Of a DNA stretch of 64,000 bases, positions 31,370 through 43,386 are shown in pieces. The first letter of the stretch is position 1. Every line of letters starts with the position of its first letter. The position numbers and the translations under genes were made by a program. The DNA is taken from positions 46,410,711-46,474,710 of the forward strand of contig OZ038391.1 of the NCBI GenBank assembly GCA_964036045.1. Reading direction: 5' to 3'. This stretch comes from Eutreptiella sp. 'Long Island Sound 2002' (Eukaryota; Euglenozoa; Euglenophyceae; Eutreptiales; Eutreptiaceae). The notes beneath the pieces were generated by a model. It saw only the letters and a program-made list of their open reading frames with translations. It ran no database searches and was not told the origin of the DNA.

Positions 31370-32600
31370 GTTATATGCCGCGCAACGCTAAATAACGACG
31401 TAGCAAGCACAACACGGTAAGATGTAGGCAAGGAGAGAGCAAGTATGTTACAAACCGCGCCACGGTGGAGGCGTACCGCAAGTATGAGAGCATGCATTGC
31501 AAGCCCAGTTGCATAGGGAGCACGACGGCACCGTAACACGCGCAACACGAAAGGATGTGGGTAAAAAGGGAGGCACACAAGTATGTTACATGTCATGCCG
31601 CGCGCGCGGGAGGGACAACGAACAAAGGTCACCAAAGAGGCGCCGGGTGTAAGAATAACACACACAAGCAACAACAACGCCACCGGCCGCCGCAAAAAAA
31701 GTATGTTATATGCCACGCAACGCTACATAACGCCGTAACAAACACAATACACAATAAGATGGCAGGGAGGCAAGTGTACGTTACAAACCGCGCCATGGTG
31801 GAGGCATACCGCAAGTATGCACACATGCATGCAACAGCCCCGCCCCAGCACGCCCACTCGCATAGGGGGTACGACGGTGCCGGAACACACCAAACATGAA
31901 AAGAGGTGGGTAAAGAGGGAGCCACGCAAGTATGTTGCATGTCACGCCGCGCACGCGGGAAGGCCAACAAACAAAGGTGGCAAAAGAGGTGTGTGGAGCC
32001 GTGTCGAGTGCAAGTAGGATATAAACCTACGCCAAACAACGCACGCTAAAATACGCCGTAACAAGCACAACACGGTAAGAAAGAGGAGAGGGGAGAACAC
32101 GTACGAGGCATAAGTACGTAACATACCACACCACCGCAAGAGTATGAGACCAACCGAGGATGGCAATGGCAAGATGCCATGGCACGACAAAACCCCCGCC
32201 GCCGCACGCCCGTTTGCATAGGGAGCACAACGCCGCCGCGACTCACGGAAAACGCAAAGATGTGGGTGAGAAAAGTATGTCACACCCACACAAGGAGCAT
32301 AACGGCGACAGGACACACATCACACGAAAGGAAAAGGAGGGAAAGGAGGGAGCCACGCAAGTATGATACCATGTTGTGCCACGCCGCGCACACGAGAGAA
32401 GCAACGAGCGCCCGGCCCGCGCCAGCAACCGAGACCAACGATAGTGTGGAACCAACCAGGGAGCAGGGAGAGGAATAGGAAAGAGGGCCCCCACCAACGC
32501 ACATCCCTTTTTGCATAGGGAGTACAACGGCACCACGACAAACAACACACGAAAGGGTGTGGGTACGGGAAGAGAGACATAAGCACACCATGGTATGGCA
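31370..32600 (+). repeat. ~350-bp repeats in the 5' part of X2
   Basis: Anchor GCATAGGG followed by TACRACGG-type sequence and, 60-80 nt later, AAGTATGTTAC, recurs at 31511, 31860, 32216 and 32513. Copies are diverged. Confidence 0.75.
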
Positions 32601-33060
32601 CGAAGGGGGAGGAGCGTGCGCACATTCGTAGACACAAGTGCGAACGCAGGTATGTTATACGCCGCAACGCCGCAACGAACGTGGTGCCAACGATGCACGA
32701 CGAAAGCCCACATACCCCCACCCTTCTTTTTGTCTCACAGGGCGCAACGAGAAAGAAAGCCGGCGAAGAGAAAGACAGAGACACACACCAGGGCGGAGGC
32801 AGGGAAAAAGTGCATGCCAGGGAGAAGGGCAAGCAGAGGAAAGGGAAAAGAGCGACGAAGCCACGAACGAAACAAGGGGTAGCCAGCAGCCGAGCAAGGC
32901 ACGCGCGCAGGGAAGGGGGCACGGCAGGCACACGGCACACGGCGGGCACCACACCGCACCGAAGCACCGGAGAGGGGAGCACGAGAGGGACAAGAGAAAA
33001 GCGGCGCCACGCACCACGACACCCACCGCACAGACACCACACACACCGCATACACCCACA

Positions 33061-35870
33061 CCCACGTTCACAGCACGTGGCCAGCGAGCCCCGGCAGCCC
33101 GCCCAGAGGGCGGGCAGCCGGGGAAGGGGGAGCGCCTGACCCCAGACGCCCCTCACAACGGCGAACGGCACCCCCCCCGGGGACGCCCATCCGCCACCCC
33201 CACAGCGCGCAACGCCGGCCTGCAAGAACGCGCGCCGTGGGGCCGGTGCTGGGTCCCCACGTCCGCACCGACCGCACCCGGGACACACGGGTCGCGGAAC
33301 CCCGGCTGCCCGCTCAAGACGACAGGCGGCCGGGGGAGGGACAGCGCCTGACACCAGACTCCCCTCACAACGGTGGCAGGCCACCCCCCCCGGGAACGGC
33401 CCCCCACCATTGCCAAGGCACGCAGCCCCCACAGAGCATGCAGGCCAAGGGGACGGTGCTGGGCCCCCACACCCACACACCCTCGCCCACAGCACGTGGG
33501 TGGCGGACCCCGACGGCCCGCCCAGTGAACGGGCAGTCGCGGGAGGACCTCAGACGCCCCTCACAACGGTGGAAGGCATCCCCCCCGGGGACGCCCTTCC
33601 GCCACCCCCACAGCGAGCAACGCCGGCCCGCAAGGGCGCACGCTGTGGGGCCGGTGCTGGGTCTCGGCGCCTGCACCGACCGCACCCAGGACACACGGAT
33701 CGCAGATCCCCGGCTGTCCTGACACCAGACGCCCCTCACAACGGTGGCAGGCCACCCCCCCCAGGGACGGCCCCCCACCAACCCCGCGGCACGCAGCCCC
33801 CACAGGGCATGCAGGCCAAGGGGACAGTGTTGGGCCCCCACACCCACACACTCGCGCCAACAGCACGTGGGTGGCGGACCCCAACGGCCCGCCCAGCGGG
33901 CGGGCAGTCGGGGGAGGGGGAGCGCCTGACCTCAGACGCCCCTCACAACGGTGGAGGGCACCCCCCCCGGAGATGCTCTTCCGCCACCGCCACAGCGAGC
34001 ATCGCCGGCCCAGAAGGGCGCACGCTGTGGGGCCAGTGCTGGGTCCCCACGCCCGCACCGACCGCACCCGGGACACGCGGGTCGCGGAACCCCGGCCGCC
34101 CGCCCCAGAGGACGGGCGGCCGGGGTAGGGACAGCGCCTGACAGCAGACGCCCCTCACAACGGTGGCAGGCCACCCCGCCCGGGGACAGCCCCCCACCAC
34201 CCCCGTGGCACGCAGCCCCCCAGGGCATGCAGGCCAAGGGGACAGTGTTGGGCCCCCACACCCACACACCCGCGCCCACAGCACGTGGGTGGCGGACCCC
34301 AACAGCCCACCCAGTGGGCGGGCAGTCGGGGGAGGGGGAGCGCCTGACCTCAGACGCCCCTCACAACGGTGGAGGGCACCCCCTCCGGGGATGCCCTTCC
34401 GCCACTGCCACAGCGAGCAACGCCGGCCCGCAAGGGCGCACGCTGTGGGGCCGGTGCTGGGTCCCCACGCCCGCACCGATCGCACCTGGGACACACGGGT
34501 CGCAGAACCCCGGCTGCCCGCCCCAGAGGACGGGCGGCCGGGGGAGGGACAGCGCCTGACACCAGACGCCCCTCACAACAGTGGCAGGCCACCCCCCCCG
34601 GGGAGGGCCCCCCACCAACCCCGCGGCACGCAGCCCCCACAGGGCATGCAGGCCAAGCAGACAGTGTTGGGCCCCCACACCCACACGCCCGCGCCCACAG
34701 TATGTTGGTGGCGGACCCGAACAGGCCGCCCAGTGGGCGGGCAGTTCGGGGAGGGGGAGCACCTGACCACAGACGCCCCCCGGAACGGTGGAAGGCACCC
34801 CCCCGGGAACGCACTTCCGCCACCCTAACAGCGAGCAACGCCGGCCTGCAAGGGCGCACGCCGTGGGGCTGGTGCTGGGTCCCACGCCCGCACGGACCGC
34901 ACCCGGGACACACGGGTCGCGGAGCCCCGGCTGCCCGCCCCAGAGGACGGGCGGCCGGGGGAGGGACAGCGCCTGACACCAGACGCCCCTCACAACGGTG
35001 GCGGGCCACTCTTCCCGGGGATGGCTGCCCACCTGCCCCGCGGCACGCAGCCCCCACAGGGCATGCAGGCCAAGGGGACCGTGATGGGCCCCCACACCCA
35101 CATGCCCGCGCCCACAGCATGTGGGTGGCGGACCCCAACAGCCCGCCCAGTGGGCGGGCAGTTCGGGGAGGGGGAGCGCCTGACCACAGACGCCCCTCAC
35201 AATGGTGGAAGGCACCCCCCGGGAGCGCCCTTCCGCCACCCCCACAGTGAGCAACGCCGGTCCGCAAGGGCGCACACTGTGGGGCCGGTGCTGGGTCCCA
35301 CGCCCCCACCGACCGCACCCGGGACACACGGGTCGCGGAACCCCGCCCGCCCGCCCCAGAGGACGGACGGCCGGGGGAGGGACAGCGCCTGACACCAGAC
35401 GCCCCTCACAACGGTGGCAAGCCACCCCCCTCGGGGACGGCCCCCCACCACCCCCGCGGCACGCAGCCCCCACAGGGCATGCAGGCCAGGGGGACCGTGA
35501 TGGGCCCCCACATCCACACGCCCGCGCCCGCAGCACCCGGGTGGCGGACCCCAACAGCCCGCCCAGTGGGCGGGCAGTCGGGGGAGGGGGAGCGCCTGAC
35601 CTCAGACGCCCCCCACAACGGTGGAAGGCAGCCCCCCCCGGGGACGGCCCCCCGCCACCCGCGCGGCACGCAGCCCCCACAGGGCATGCAGGCCAAGGGG
35701 ATAGCGTTGGGCCCCCACACCCACACAACCGCGCCCACAGCACGTGGGTAGTGGACCCCAACAGCCCGCCCAGCGGGCGGACAGTCGGGGGAGGGGGAGC
35801 ACCTGACATCAGACGCCCCCCGCAACAGTGGAAGGCACCCCCCCGGGGACGCCCTTCCGCCACCCCCACG
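33061..35870 (+). repeat. ~420-bp tandem array of X2
   Basis: Repeats alternate two related halves: one with GGGCCCCCACACCCACACAC and GCAGTCGGGGGAGGGGGAGC, the other with GTGCTGGGTCCCCACGCCCG and ACACGGGTCGCGGAACCCCG. About 6-7 full units. The same units appear in reverse orientation at 52.1-54.9 and 63.6-64.0 kb. Long frames here are repeat artefacts. Confidence 0.92.
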
Positions 35871-36659
35871 GGGGGCGCACAGCCCCGAACCAGGTAGGGG
35901 GGAACCGGGACCGGACCGCCCCTCCCGAAGCACGCCAGACGGAGCAAGGGACCGGGGCAGGACACGCGGAGGGCCACGGACCACGCGGAACGGCCCTACC
36001 AGCGCCCAGTGCCGGGACCGCGCGAGGTGCGCACACCACACCACCCAGAGTGGGGGGGAGCGGACGCCGCGGGAGCGCGAGCGCACACACACGCAAAGGG
36101 CACGCGGGGACTACCAGAAGGGCAACCGGACCGAGCTCCCGGAACGCACAGACCGCGTGGAATGGCGTACCAGCGAGCGAGGGTAAGGGACACCCGGACA
36201 GGACGGCCCGCCACACGCAGCGCGGGACACGCGGGGCGGAAAGGGGGGAACGGGAGAGACACAACACCAGGTACCGGCCCGAGCCCCCCGAACCGGCCGC
36301 GAGCGCCGCGCACACACGGACGGGGGGCTGCCCCCGCCAAGGCAGTAGTGGCGCACTGCGCCACGCCCCAACCCCTAGGCTAGGCAGCCTCCGCGCCAGC
36401 CCAAGGGGGTCCCACTGGCGACAAGCAAGTAGCACGGGCCCGGCGGCGCCGGCCCCCCGGGCGACCGTGCATTAGGGGGGCGACGCGGTGGGTAAGCGCC
36501 CGCAGCCACGGCTGCGAATTCATGCACTGACCGGGGAGTGGCGAAACGGGGAAGCCGGGGAGAGACGGGGCCCCGAGCCCTGTGAACCAGGGGGACTCCG
36601 TCACCAGGCAGGAGGTGCGTCTTGGAGGGCCCCCCACTAGGACCCGGTGGGGAGGATAT

Positions 36660-36678
36660 CACCTGGCCCAACCAGGTG
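36660..36678 (+). other. 3' terminal hairpin of X2
   Basis: CACCTGG / CCAGGTG stem, same position relative to the tail as in X1, with one loop-base difference (CCCAA against CCCGA). Confidence 0.7.
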
Positions 36679-36716
36679 GCCCCCCGGGGCCGAAAGGCGT
36701 CTAGTACCCGCAAAAT

Positions 36717-36737
36717 CCAACCTCAAACCTCAAACCT
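36717..36737 (+). repeat. 7-nt repeat tail of X2
   Basis: Tandem CAAACCT copies directly abutting duplicated N1 sequence at 36738, as in X1. Confidence 0.85.
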
Positions 36738-38001
36738 CAGTGTGGGGGGGTTGGCCCACCCCGGTTCCTGCCTCTTGTTGGGGGCGCTGATGGTGTGTAG
36801 CAGGATGGCTAGCGGCCAGGGGTCCGCCGTCATATAGTAGTCCTGGGTGGGCTCCTGCTGCCAGTCGACATGAAGCGGGAATGCCCCCTGTCTGGCGGTG
36901 CCGTGCCAGACGGTCCAGCGGCCCCCGGCGAGGATGTGCGACCGGTACCCTCCGGCGTGGCCGTGCAGGATGGCCTGGTAGCCCGCCGCGTGCAGCACCA
37001 GTGCTTCCCCCTGCTGAGGCCTGGGAGGGGGTGTGCCGCCACCCGCGTCCCTGAGGCCGGTGCGCTCGCGGAGTCTGGCGTGCCACGGATGGGGCGCGTC
37101 GCGCTCCGGCCCTTGTATGCTCCCCGCGATCTGCGCCGGGCCGTGGTGGTGGACAAAACTCTCCCCGCCGTCCGCCAGTAGCGCCGCCGCGACAACGTAC
37201 AGCTGTTCCGCCGTGAGGTGTGCCGTCGGCGTGGGCGTTGCGGCCGGTTGGCGGGGCCGCGTGTCCCGGCAGGGGACGTGGGGCAGCAATTGCGCTGGCA
37301 ACGCCGCCACGGGTCCCATGGTGACAGCCGCGACCGTGGACGCCAGGGCCTTGCGGTCCTCTGGCCTGTACTGCCTAATTCCCGCCTTGTCCCGGGCAAG
37401 GTGCCTGCAGGCCGCCGTCCAGGCCACCACCCCGCAGTTCTTGCGGTCCGGCTCGGCCCCCTCCGCGTTGCTGCTTCCCCTTTGCTGCACCGTGGTGGCC
37501 GTGTCAACAGGGGGGCCCTGCTGCAGTGCCTCCGGGCCCTGCCCCGGCGGGAGGGCGGGCGGGGCCGGCTGCGGGAAGCTCTGCGCGCCCAGGCGCTCCG
37601 GGTACGTGTGGTACGGGTTCTGCCGGCGGTGCTCCGGGGCCGTCCGGGGGAGGAAGAGGAGTTGGTGTAGGTACCAGTGGCCCTTCGCGGTGGACGGATT
37701 GTGGAGTGTCAGCCACTGTTCCACCACGCCTGCTGGGTGTGCGGCCTCGACAAGGCGCTGCAACCCCAGGCGGCCCAGGCAGTTTGACGTGCCCGCAGGC
37801 GGGATGTGGGTCTGCGGGTACAGCACCCGCAGGGGTTCCAGCGCCAGGTCCAGCAACTCGTCGCTGAGCTGTTCCGTAAGGGCCGACGCCCTGTGCAGGC
37901 CGTGGCGGACCCCGGGTGTGGGGGCCGTGAGCTGCTCGAGCACCGGTCCCGGCGGGTACCGTGCACCCGGGTTCATCATCCACTCCCTGCTCAGCATGGC
38001 C
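36738..38001 (-). repeat. Long direct duplication, copy B (flanks X2 on the right)
   Basis: Partner of 29766-31037. N1 sequence continues upstream of it to 38235, where the LTR element begins. Confidence 0.9.
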
Positions 38002-38216
38002 CTCCACACTTCCCTTGTGAGGGCGTGGCGGGGGGCCAAGGGGGAGACCGCCCGTAGAAGGCGGTGGCACGCCGGTGGCGATCGCATGGGTTGCTGGGCG
38101 GCCGCAGTGATCCACCTGCCCCCCACTCGACGGTTCCCATGTCCTCGGCGTGAAGCAGCGCCTGCACCTGCACCAGAAGGAAGTATGGGCTCGGGTGCCC
38201 GTCCTCCTCCCGCCAC
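36738..38216 (-). pseudogene. N1 ORF1 C-terminal region, copy B
   Basis: A single open frame of about 490 codons runs through nearly the whole block, so this copy is better preserved than copy A. It reads from a Gly/Pro/Arg-rich start through LEQLTAPTPGVRHGLHRAS, a Pro-rich middle, the KNCGVVAWTAACRHLARDKAG block, HLTAEQLYVVAAALLADGG and GGYRSHILAGGRWTVWHG, and is cut at 36738 by the X2 tail. Upstream the protein should continue into the CCCH-finger ORF at 51931-50877, from which it is separated by the LTR element. Confidence 0.5.
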
Positions 38217-38235
38217 CGTATTCAGGCAGAAGGTT

Positions 38236-39020
38236 TTATAGTGATTTCAACACTGTGTTGTTGTTGTGCCTCTCCTGCTGCTTGCTGCTGGTGTGGGGTT
38301 CCTGCTGCTTGTTTGTGATGAGGAAAATCTTATATTGTTGAAATACAACCAATCCAGGATAACCCAAACCAGAGATAAGTAAGTAGAAGAGAATCAGGTT
38401 CAAAGCATGAAGGGCTGCAGTCACAAAGAGTTAGATAAAGACAACTATCAACAATAGACCACAGCAATTAGCATACATTGCAACTCAGGATGAAATATTT
38501 TACATGTTTGAGAAAAACTGATTGAAAAACTGCCCCAAGGGCTCACTCTCATCCACAGTGCCATCTTGAGATGTGCACTCTTTGTTTTTGGGTCCCATAG
38601 GTGCTGAGGTGGCATGGCTTGTGGCGCTGAGGTCACTGCCATGTTACATGGGATAATCCTACTTAGCTAGGCTGACTGGGTATTGAACCCAGGACCTCTC
38701 AAAAAGAGGTGCCCCAGCCTCCTAGGGTGCATACCAGTAGGACAGCTAAGAATTCATGAGAAAACATAGATAAATTCATAGGCTCTGCCCTCAGTATATC
38801 AGTGCCTCAGCAACCCAGGAAAAGACGTTTTAGTGCCTATAGCTTGGGGATTAAGGGGTCCACACAACATTCTGATTTAGCGTTTGGGTCCATAGGTCAA
38901 AATGTGTTATCACCCATTTTGGTTAGGCCAATACTAAGATAAAAATGCAAGAGTGCTTAGAGCACCTCTAATACAACTAAAGTATACCCTAAAGCATTGG
39001 AAAAGCACTTTTTCTTACTC
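38236..39020 (-). repeat. 3' LTR
   Basis: 785 bp. On the minus strand it begins GAGTAAG and ends CACTATAA, not the usual TG...CA. It differs from the other LTR by scattered substitutions, a few percent by eye, and the two have the same length. Confidence 0.92.
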
Positions 39021-39032
39021 CCCCCTTGGGCT
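39021..39032 (-). promoter_or_regulatory. Probable polypurine tract
   Basis: AGCCCAAGGGGG on the minus strand lies directly before the 3' LTR, the expected place for plus-strand DNA priming. Confidence 0.6.
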
Positions 39033-41173
39033 GTCGCTGCTACCACTGTCGCATTTTCAGGAAAAAGGGATTTTCTCTTGGCCTTCCCTTGGTTTCCACA
39101 CCTACTTTAAAATACCTATAGCTTCCCTAACACTGGAAAGAAGCGCTTTACCATGGCCAGCGACTCTTGCTGCATTGTTGATGACAACTTCCAACTGAAA
39201 GCTCAGCGCTCTTGGCGCTTCAGGGGTTCCTGTTGCTTGGTAGGGTTAGAATAGGGCATGCCAAGACCATATGCATTTGCATCCCTCCCTCCAAGCTGCA
39301 GCGTAACACAACCCAACGCCAGACTGTCATAGGACGCTCGACCGAAGTCTCATGGAACCTGATGGAGACACCTGTCTTGGTACTGGGGCGAGGGTATACT
39401 GATTTGATTAGAATTGCCCCTTGGAGGGGTCTCGATTCTGGTTCAGTCTCCTGCTGCTGCTTTTCGGCCCGAACAGCGGCCTACTTAACGAGGTTTTGCG
39501 AGGAGGTCTGTACAACAGAGGAATGGGAGGATGAGGGACGAATCCTTGCAAACGCGAAGCGACAACACCTAAATCCGTCAAATGACGGCCTAGAATTTTT
39601 ATGAAGGCACACACCTGGACAGAATCCAATTGTGCATCAAATGCACATTTTCATAAAATTTTTAGTCATCTCTTGATTTTTAAAATCAAGAAATTCTTAC
39701 GCAGAAAAAGTTGGCGCGCAGGAGCGGCTCCTAGCGAAGCGCCAGAAAAAAAAGAATTAATAAGATTATAAACGTATGTTACGCAGAATGACGAAAATGA
39801 CGAAACACACATAAATAGACTAACATAAAGATTACACCCACATTGACAGTAAGAATTCAAGATTCAAGAATTAAAAAATCAACAGAAGGACTTCAATGAA
39901 TCAGGTATAAACCACAGGTGTACTCGTCTTGTATGCAGCATGCACATTGCTCGTCTCGTGTCTCCGTGAACGTGCCTTGTAGCAGCGCTAACAAACGATA
40001 GAGGGATAGATTAGAAAGATTGCAGATGATTAGAGGTAAGTCCAGGGTGATTAGACAGACACACATATGCATAGCGTCGTTTCTCGCTTGTGTCTCGCTT
40101 TTCCCTCACCTTGCTTCACTCTCCAGCGGTAAGTAAGGTAGGTAAGCTCAGGTGGGGCCATCCCCTGGTGGAGTTCGTGATTGTGGGTAAAATTAGGAAG
40201 AGAAACAGTGGTTGACCCAGATTGACGGTAAACTCGTGCATGCTCGTGCATTCACACACGCATTAAAGGGTAGGCCACGCGAAATGCGCACGGTAAACCT
40301 TGTTTAGGTTACCCAGGGGCTCCACCCTACGTTCTATAATAGGACGGGTGGAGCTTCTTAAGCTTGCTTGCTTGATAGGGGCGTTTGTGGACAGTGTATT
40401 ATAGGGCCATCTGAGAAGCGTATAATACGTGGAGATGGTCTTGGTTCCTCCGCTGCAAACGCTCCTTCATCCGCCTTTGCTCTTCAGTGGGAAGGTCATG
40501 GTGAACTGGTGCAGTCCCAAGCCGTGCTAAAATATACGGCGCTGATCACACAAACAACAACCTACGACTCAGCCAGGACTGGCAAGCGTAGCCCGACATC
40601 TTCAACATTCACGCCGTGCACGCCAGAGGTGCACCCCTTCCCTCCGAGCCCTAGCAGGGAAACGCGTAGTGGCGTCCCTGTTAGGCCACAGCTGCTTAGT
40701 AGCGCTGTGTTCTCTTGCTTTCTCACAGGAGGCTCAGTAGGACCCGTGACTCCTTCAACAGCAACACCAAGTAGCGTGTGTAGGTGTTAGGGTCAGCAGG
40801 CCTGGCAGGAGTTGAGTGCAAGTGATGAATGCTCACCCTGCCTTCGAAGGCCGGTGTTGGCGTTAGTGCGTGTAGCGTAGTGGTGTCTCCTGTCCCGCGT
40901 GCTTTTCCACGTGGGCAGGGGAGTGCGTTACCTTTTGGCCTTTAGCAAAAATGGGCGTTTTGTATGCCCTTACCACACTTGGCCACCCCTCCCCTCTAGT
41001 AGGTAGGGCTTTTGCCGTCTTCCCCCAAGGATAGGCGCCAGCACAGAAATTGGGTGCCATAGGAGTGGTTATAGTAACTGAGTAGGACCTTCGGTCCGAC
41101 ATCAGCAAAGCCCGTTCATTCGGGAGCCACGCCTGGGAGAGAAGTGAGACACACACAGACATACGTAGCACAC
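39033..41173. other. Long noncoding 3' region of the LTR element
   Basis: About 2.1 kb between the chromodomain stop and the polypurine tract with no supported ORF. It contains a 9-bp stem hairpin GCTCCACCC / GGGTGGAGC at 40319-40354 and an AT-rich stretch near 39.6-39.9 kb. It could hide a further degenerate insertion. Confidence 0.45.
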
Positions 41174-41420
41174 TTAGGGGTAAGGTTCAGTCCCTAGCTT
41201 TAGTCCTGGAGGAAGGGTCTCAGCGAGCCTCAGCAACTCACCAAGGTTGTTCTGATACACGTAGTCTACCAGAACTGAGTTTAGGCGTGCCTCAGGTAGA
41301 ACAAACGCAGAGAAGGGCTCCCAGGTGGCCTCTTCGACTCCAAAGCCTTCCCAGAGGGTGAGGAAGCGCCAACCCTGGCGATAGCGGTGGCGTAGGACAG
41401 ACTTCACAGGTAGAAGCCCT
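41174..41420 (-). pseudogene. Chromodomain at the end of pol
   Basis: RFLTLWEGFGVEEATWEP followed by a helix with LVDYVYQNN is a chromodomain-like fold, typical of chromovirus integrase C-termini. A 1-nt shift separates it from the integrase tail frame (near 41410), and a TAA lies between them at 41512. Confidence 0.7.
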
Positions 41421-41511
41421 CCTTAGCCATCTCCTCGGCGTTCATGTCGGGGAGTTCCCCTTCAACTTCCATAGGGCTGGCAGCCCCTTGTAGGTCTAAG
41501 GCGGCGATTTC

Positions 41512-42891
41512 TTAGTCGTTCGGCTCCCACTCTTCCCCACAGAGGTCTTCAGAATCATAGTAGTGCTTCAGGTGTTGAGCAGCGCACACCAGGGTCCCCC
41601 CTGGACGGGGAGAACACCGCACGGTTATACGGTGTCCATCCACAGATAGAATCTTGTAGGGCCCGAAGTATGGGTCATCGCTGGTAGAGCGTGGCCAGGC
41701 GGGTAGTCGGCTGTGGTGCACCAGCACCCAGTCCCCCTCTTGGTAGGTGGCCGCTACTCGGTGCTTGTTCTTCTTGTTCCACTGTCGCTCCCTCACTCTC
41801 TGGAGCATAGCCTTGGCCTTGTCCACCTTCGCTTGTTGTTCTTGGACCCACTCGCCCAAGGAAGAATGGGTGTCCTCTGGATAGGGAGCATGTAGGAACC
41901 ACGCCGGGCGCCCTAGGAATAGCTCATGGGGCGAGTAGTCCGTAGCCAAACTCTCTTGGGAGTTCATGATCAAGGATATGACGGGGAGCAGTCTCACCCA
42001 GTCTCTGGTGCGCTCAGTTTTGCACCATATCCTTACATTCTCCTTGAGGACATGGATCTGTCGCTCACATAGGGGGTTGCTCGTGTAAGATTAGGGGATC
42101 CCCGTAGACACCTGGACATTCAGGGATCTCAGGACCCTCTTGTACCAGCCGGTATCTGAGCGTACTCGTACGTCCTCATGGAAGTTGATCTCTTTGGGCG
42201 CCCCATAGACAGAAAACGACTCCTCCAGGAGTATCTTGATAGTCTCCTCACCGGTAATGTGCTTGGTACATGGGAACACCCTGGTAAACCTCGTCAACCC
42301 GCAGGTTACCACGAGGGCGAAGCCATACCCCCCGAACCTCGGCATCTCCGTGTAGTCCACGTAGAAAACACTGTTAGCACAGTGAGGGATGGGCAGGGTC
42401 GAGTAGAGGCCTCTGTCCCTAATATCCCCCGGTTTGCAGGACCTACACGGGCACTTGTCCACCATAGGCTGGAGGGTCTTCCGCAGTTGGTCATTAGTCC
42501 ACGTAGTGTGGAACCACTGCTTGAATAGCCTCAGGGTACGGTCAGCACCCACATGAGCACTGGACTCATGGGTCCATTTCGGCAGCGCTGGGACTCTGTC
42601 ACTGGGTACCACGATGTGGTCTTCGTGCCAGAGGTAGCTCTTGTCCCTCTTCCACTGATCTTGGTTGACCAGGAGGGGTTCAAGGCGTTTCTCCAGGCGC
42701 TTGTAGATATCCCCAAACTCCTTCAGGTACTCAGATTGTTGGAGTCCATCCAGGGGGCGTATCATAGTCATGTTGAGGTCCAAGTGCACGTCCATACGGC
42801 TGAACGCCTCCTTAGCCAGCGCTTCAGACCGGGCACCAATCAGGGCGTCGAAGTTGTTGCGGCTGATAGAGTCTACACACTCGTTCTTCAC
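41512..42891 (-). pseudogene. Integrase with in-frame stop
   Basis: An N-terminal HHCC zinc module is visible (H-x4-H near 42558-42575, CPCRSC near 42440), then a catalytic core starting FYVDYTEM. The second acidic position lies in NFHEDVRVRSDTGW and the final Glu in NPLCERQ. D-x35-E spacing fits if the TAA at 42091-42093 is counted as one codon. After the core comes an integrase C-terminal module (WVLVHHSRLPAWPRS..., YFGPYKILSV). The frame is continuous with RNase H upstream except for a TAG at 42940. The TAA destroys the core, so this copy cannot integrate itself. Confidence 0.85.
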
Positions 42892-42939
42892 TCCCTGGAT
42901 ATGGTGTACTGTCAGCCGTAGTTGGCTGAGGTAGGTCCA

Positions 42940-43386
42940 CTAGCGCCGTAGTTTGGTCTTCTCAGATGGGGGACCCTTCTGGAAAGTGCGGACTGGCTCT
43001 TGGTTGCATAGCCAGACCACAGGGTTACTCCCCAACAGTCGTGCTTGTGAGGATAGCACCAGCATACCCGCGAGGAATTGCTGCTCATAGGTTGAGTAGT
43101 TCCCCCTGGCCTGGTTCCATTTCCAGTTCCAGTGGCCCAGAGGTACTAGGACCCACTTGTCGTCAGGGTAGCTGTGCTTGAGAGTTCCATCTCGGTTGAG
43201 ACCTTCAGTCCCCCATTGGGAAATAGCCGAGGCGAACTCCTCCTTCTCTAGTGCTTGCCATTGGAACAACGTTCCACCACCGCCCACATTGCTGGCGTCG
43301 GTCACCAGGATAATCTCCCCTTGTGCCCTAGGCACGCCCAAGCACTTAGCGTTGGCCACCTTGTCTTTGAGCGCGTCAAACGCTTG
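42940..43386 (-). pseudogene. RNase H domain of pol
   Basis: ILVTDASNVGGGGTL gives the first catalytic Asp region; NYSTYEQQFLAGMLVL gives the Glu-bearing helix, as in Ty3/Gypsy RNase H. It is in frame with the reverse transcriptase, separated by a TAA at 43387-43389, and ends at a TAG at 42940. Confidence 0.83.

Larger units (their letters stand above)
31050..36737 (+). mobile_element. Element X2 (non-coding, array-bearing retroelement-like insertion)
   Basis: Plus-oriented relative of X1. Order: A-rich junction at 31075-31110, ~350-bp repeats (31.4-32.6 kb), ~0.5 kb of other sequence, a ~420-bp tandem array (33.06-35.87), ~0.86 kb unique 3' sequence homologous to 15.47-16.30 kb, hairpin and CAAACCT tail. 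The 5' part differs from X1. No credible coding frame. Flanked by the 1.27-kb duplications of N1. The left edge is approximate (31040-31070). Confidence 0.65.

Noticed and set aside
32320-35977. Long ORFs on both strands in X2
   Set aside because: They follow the ~420-bp repeat period; no domain, and no preference for one strand.
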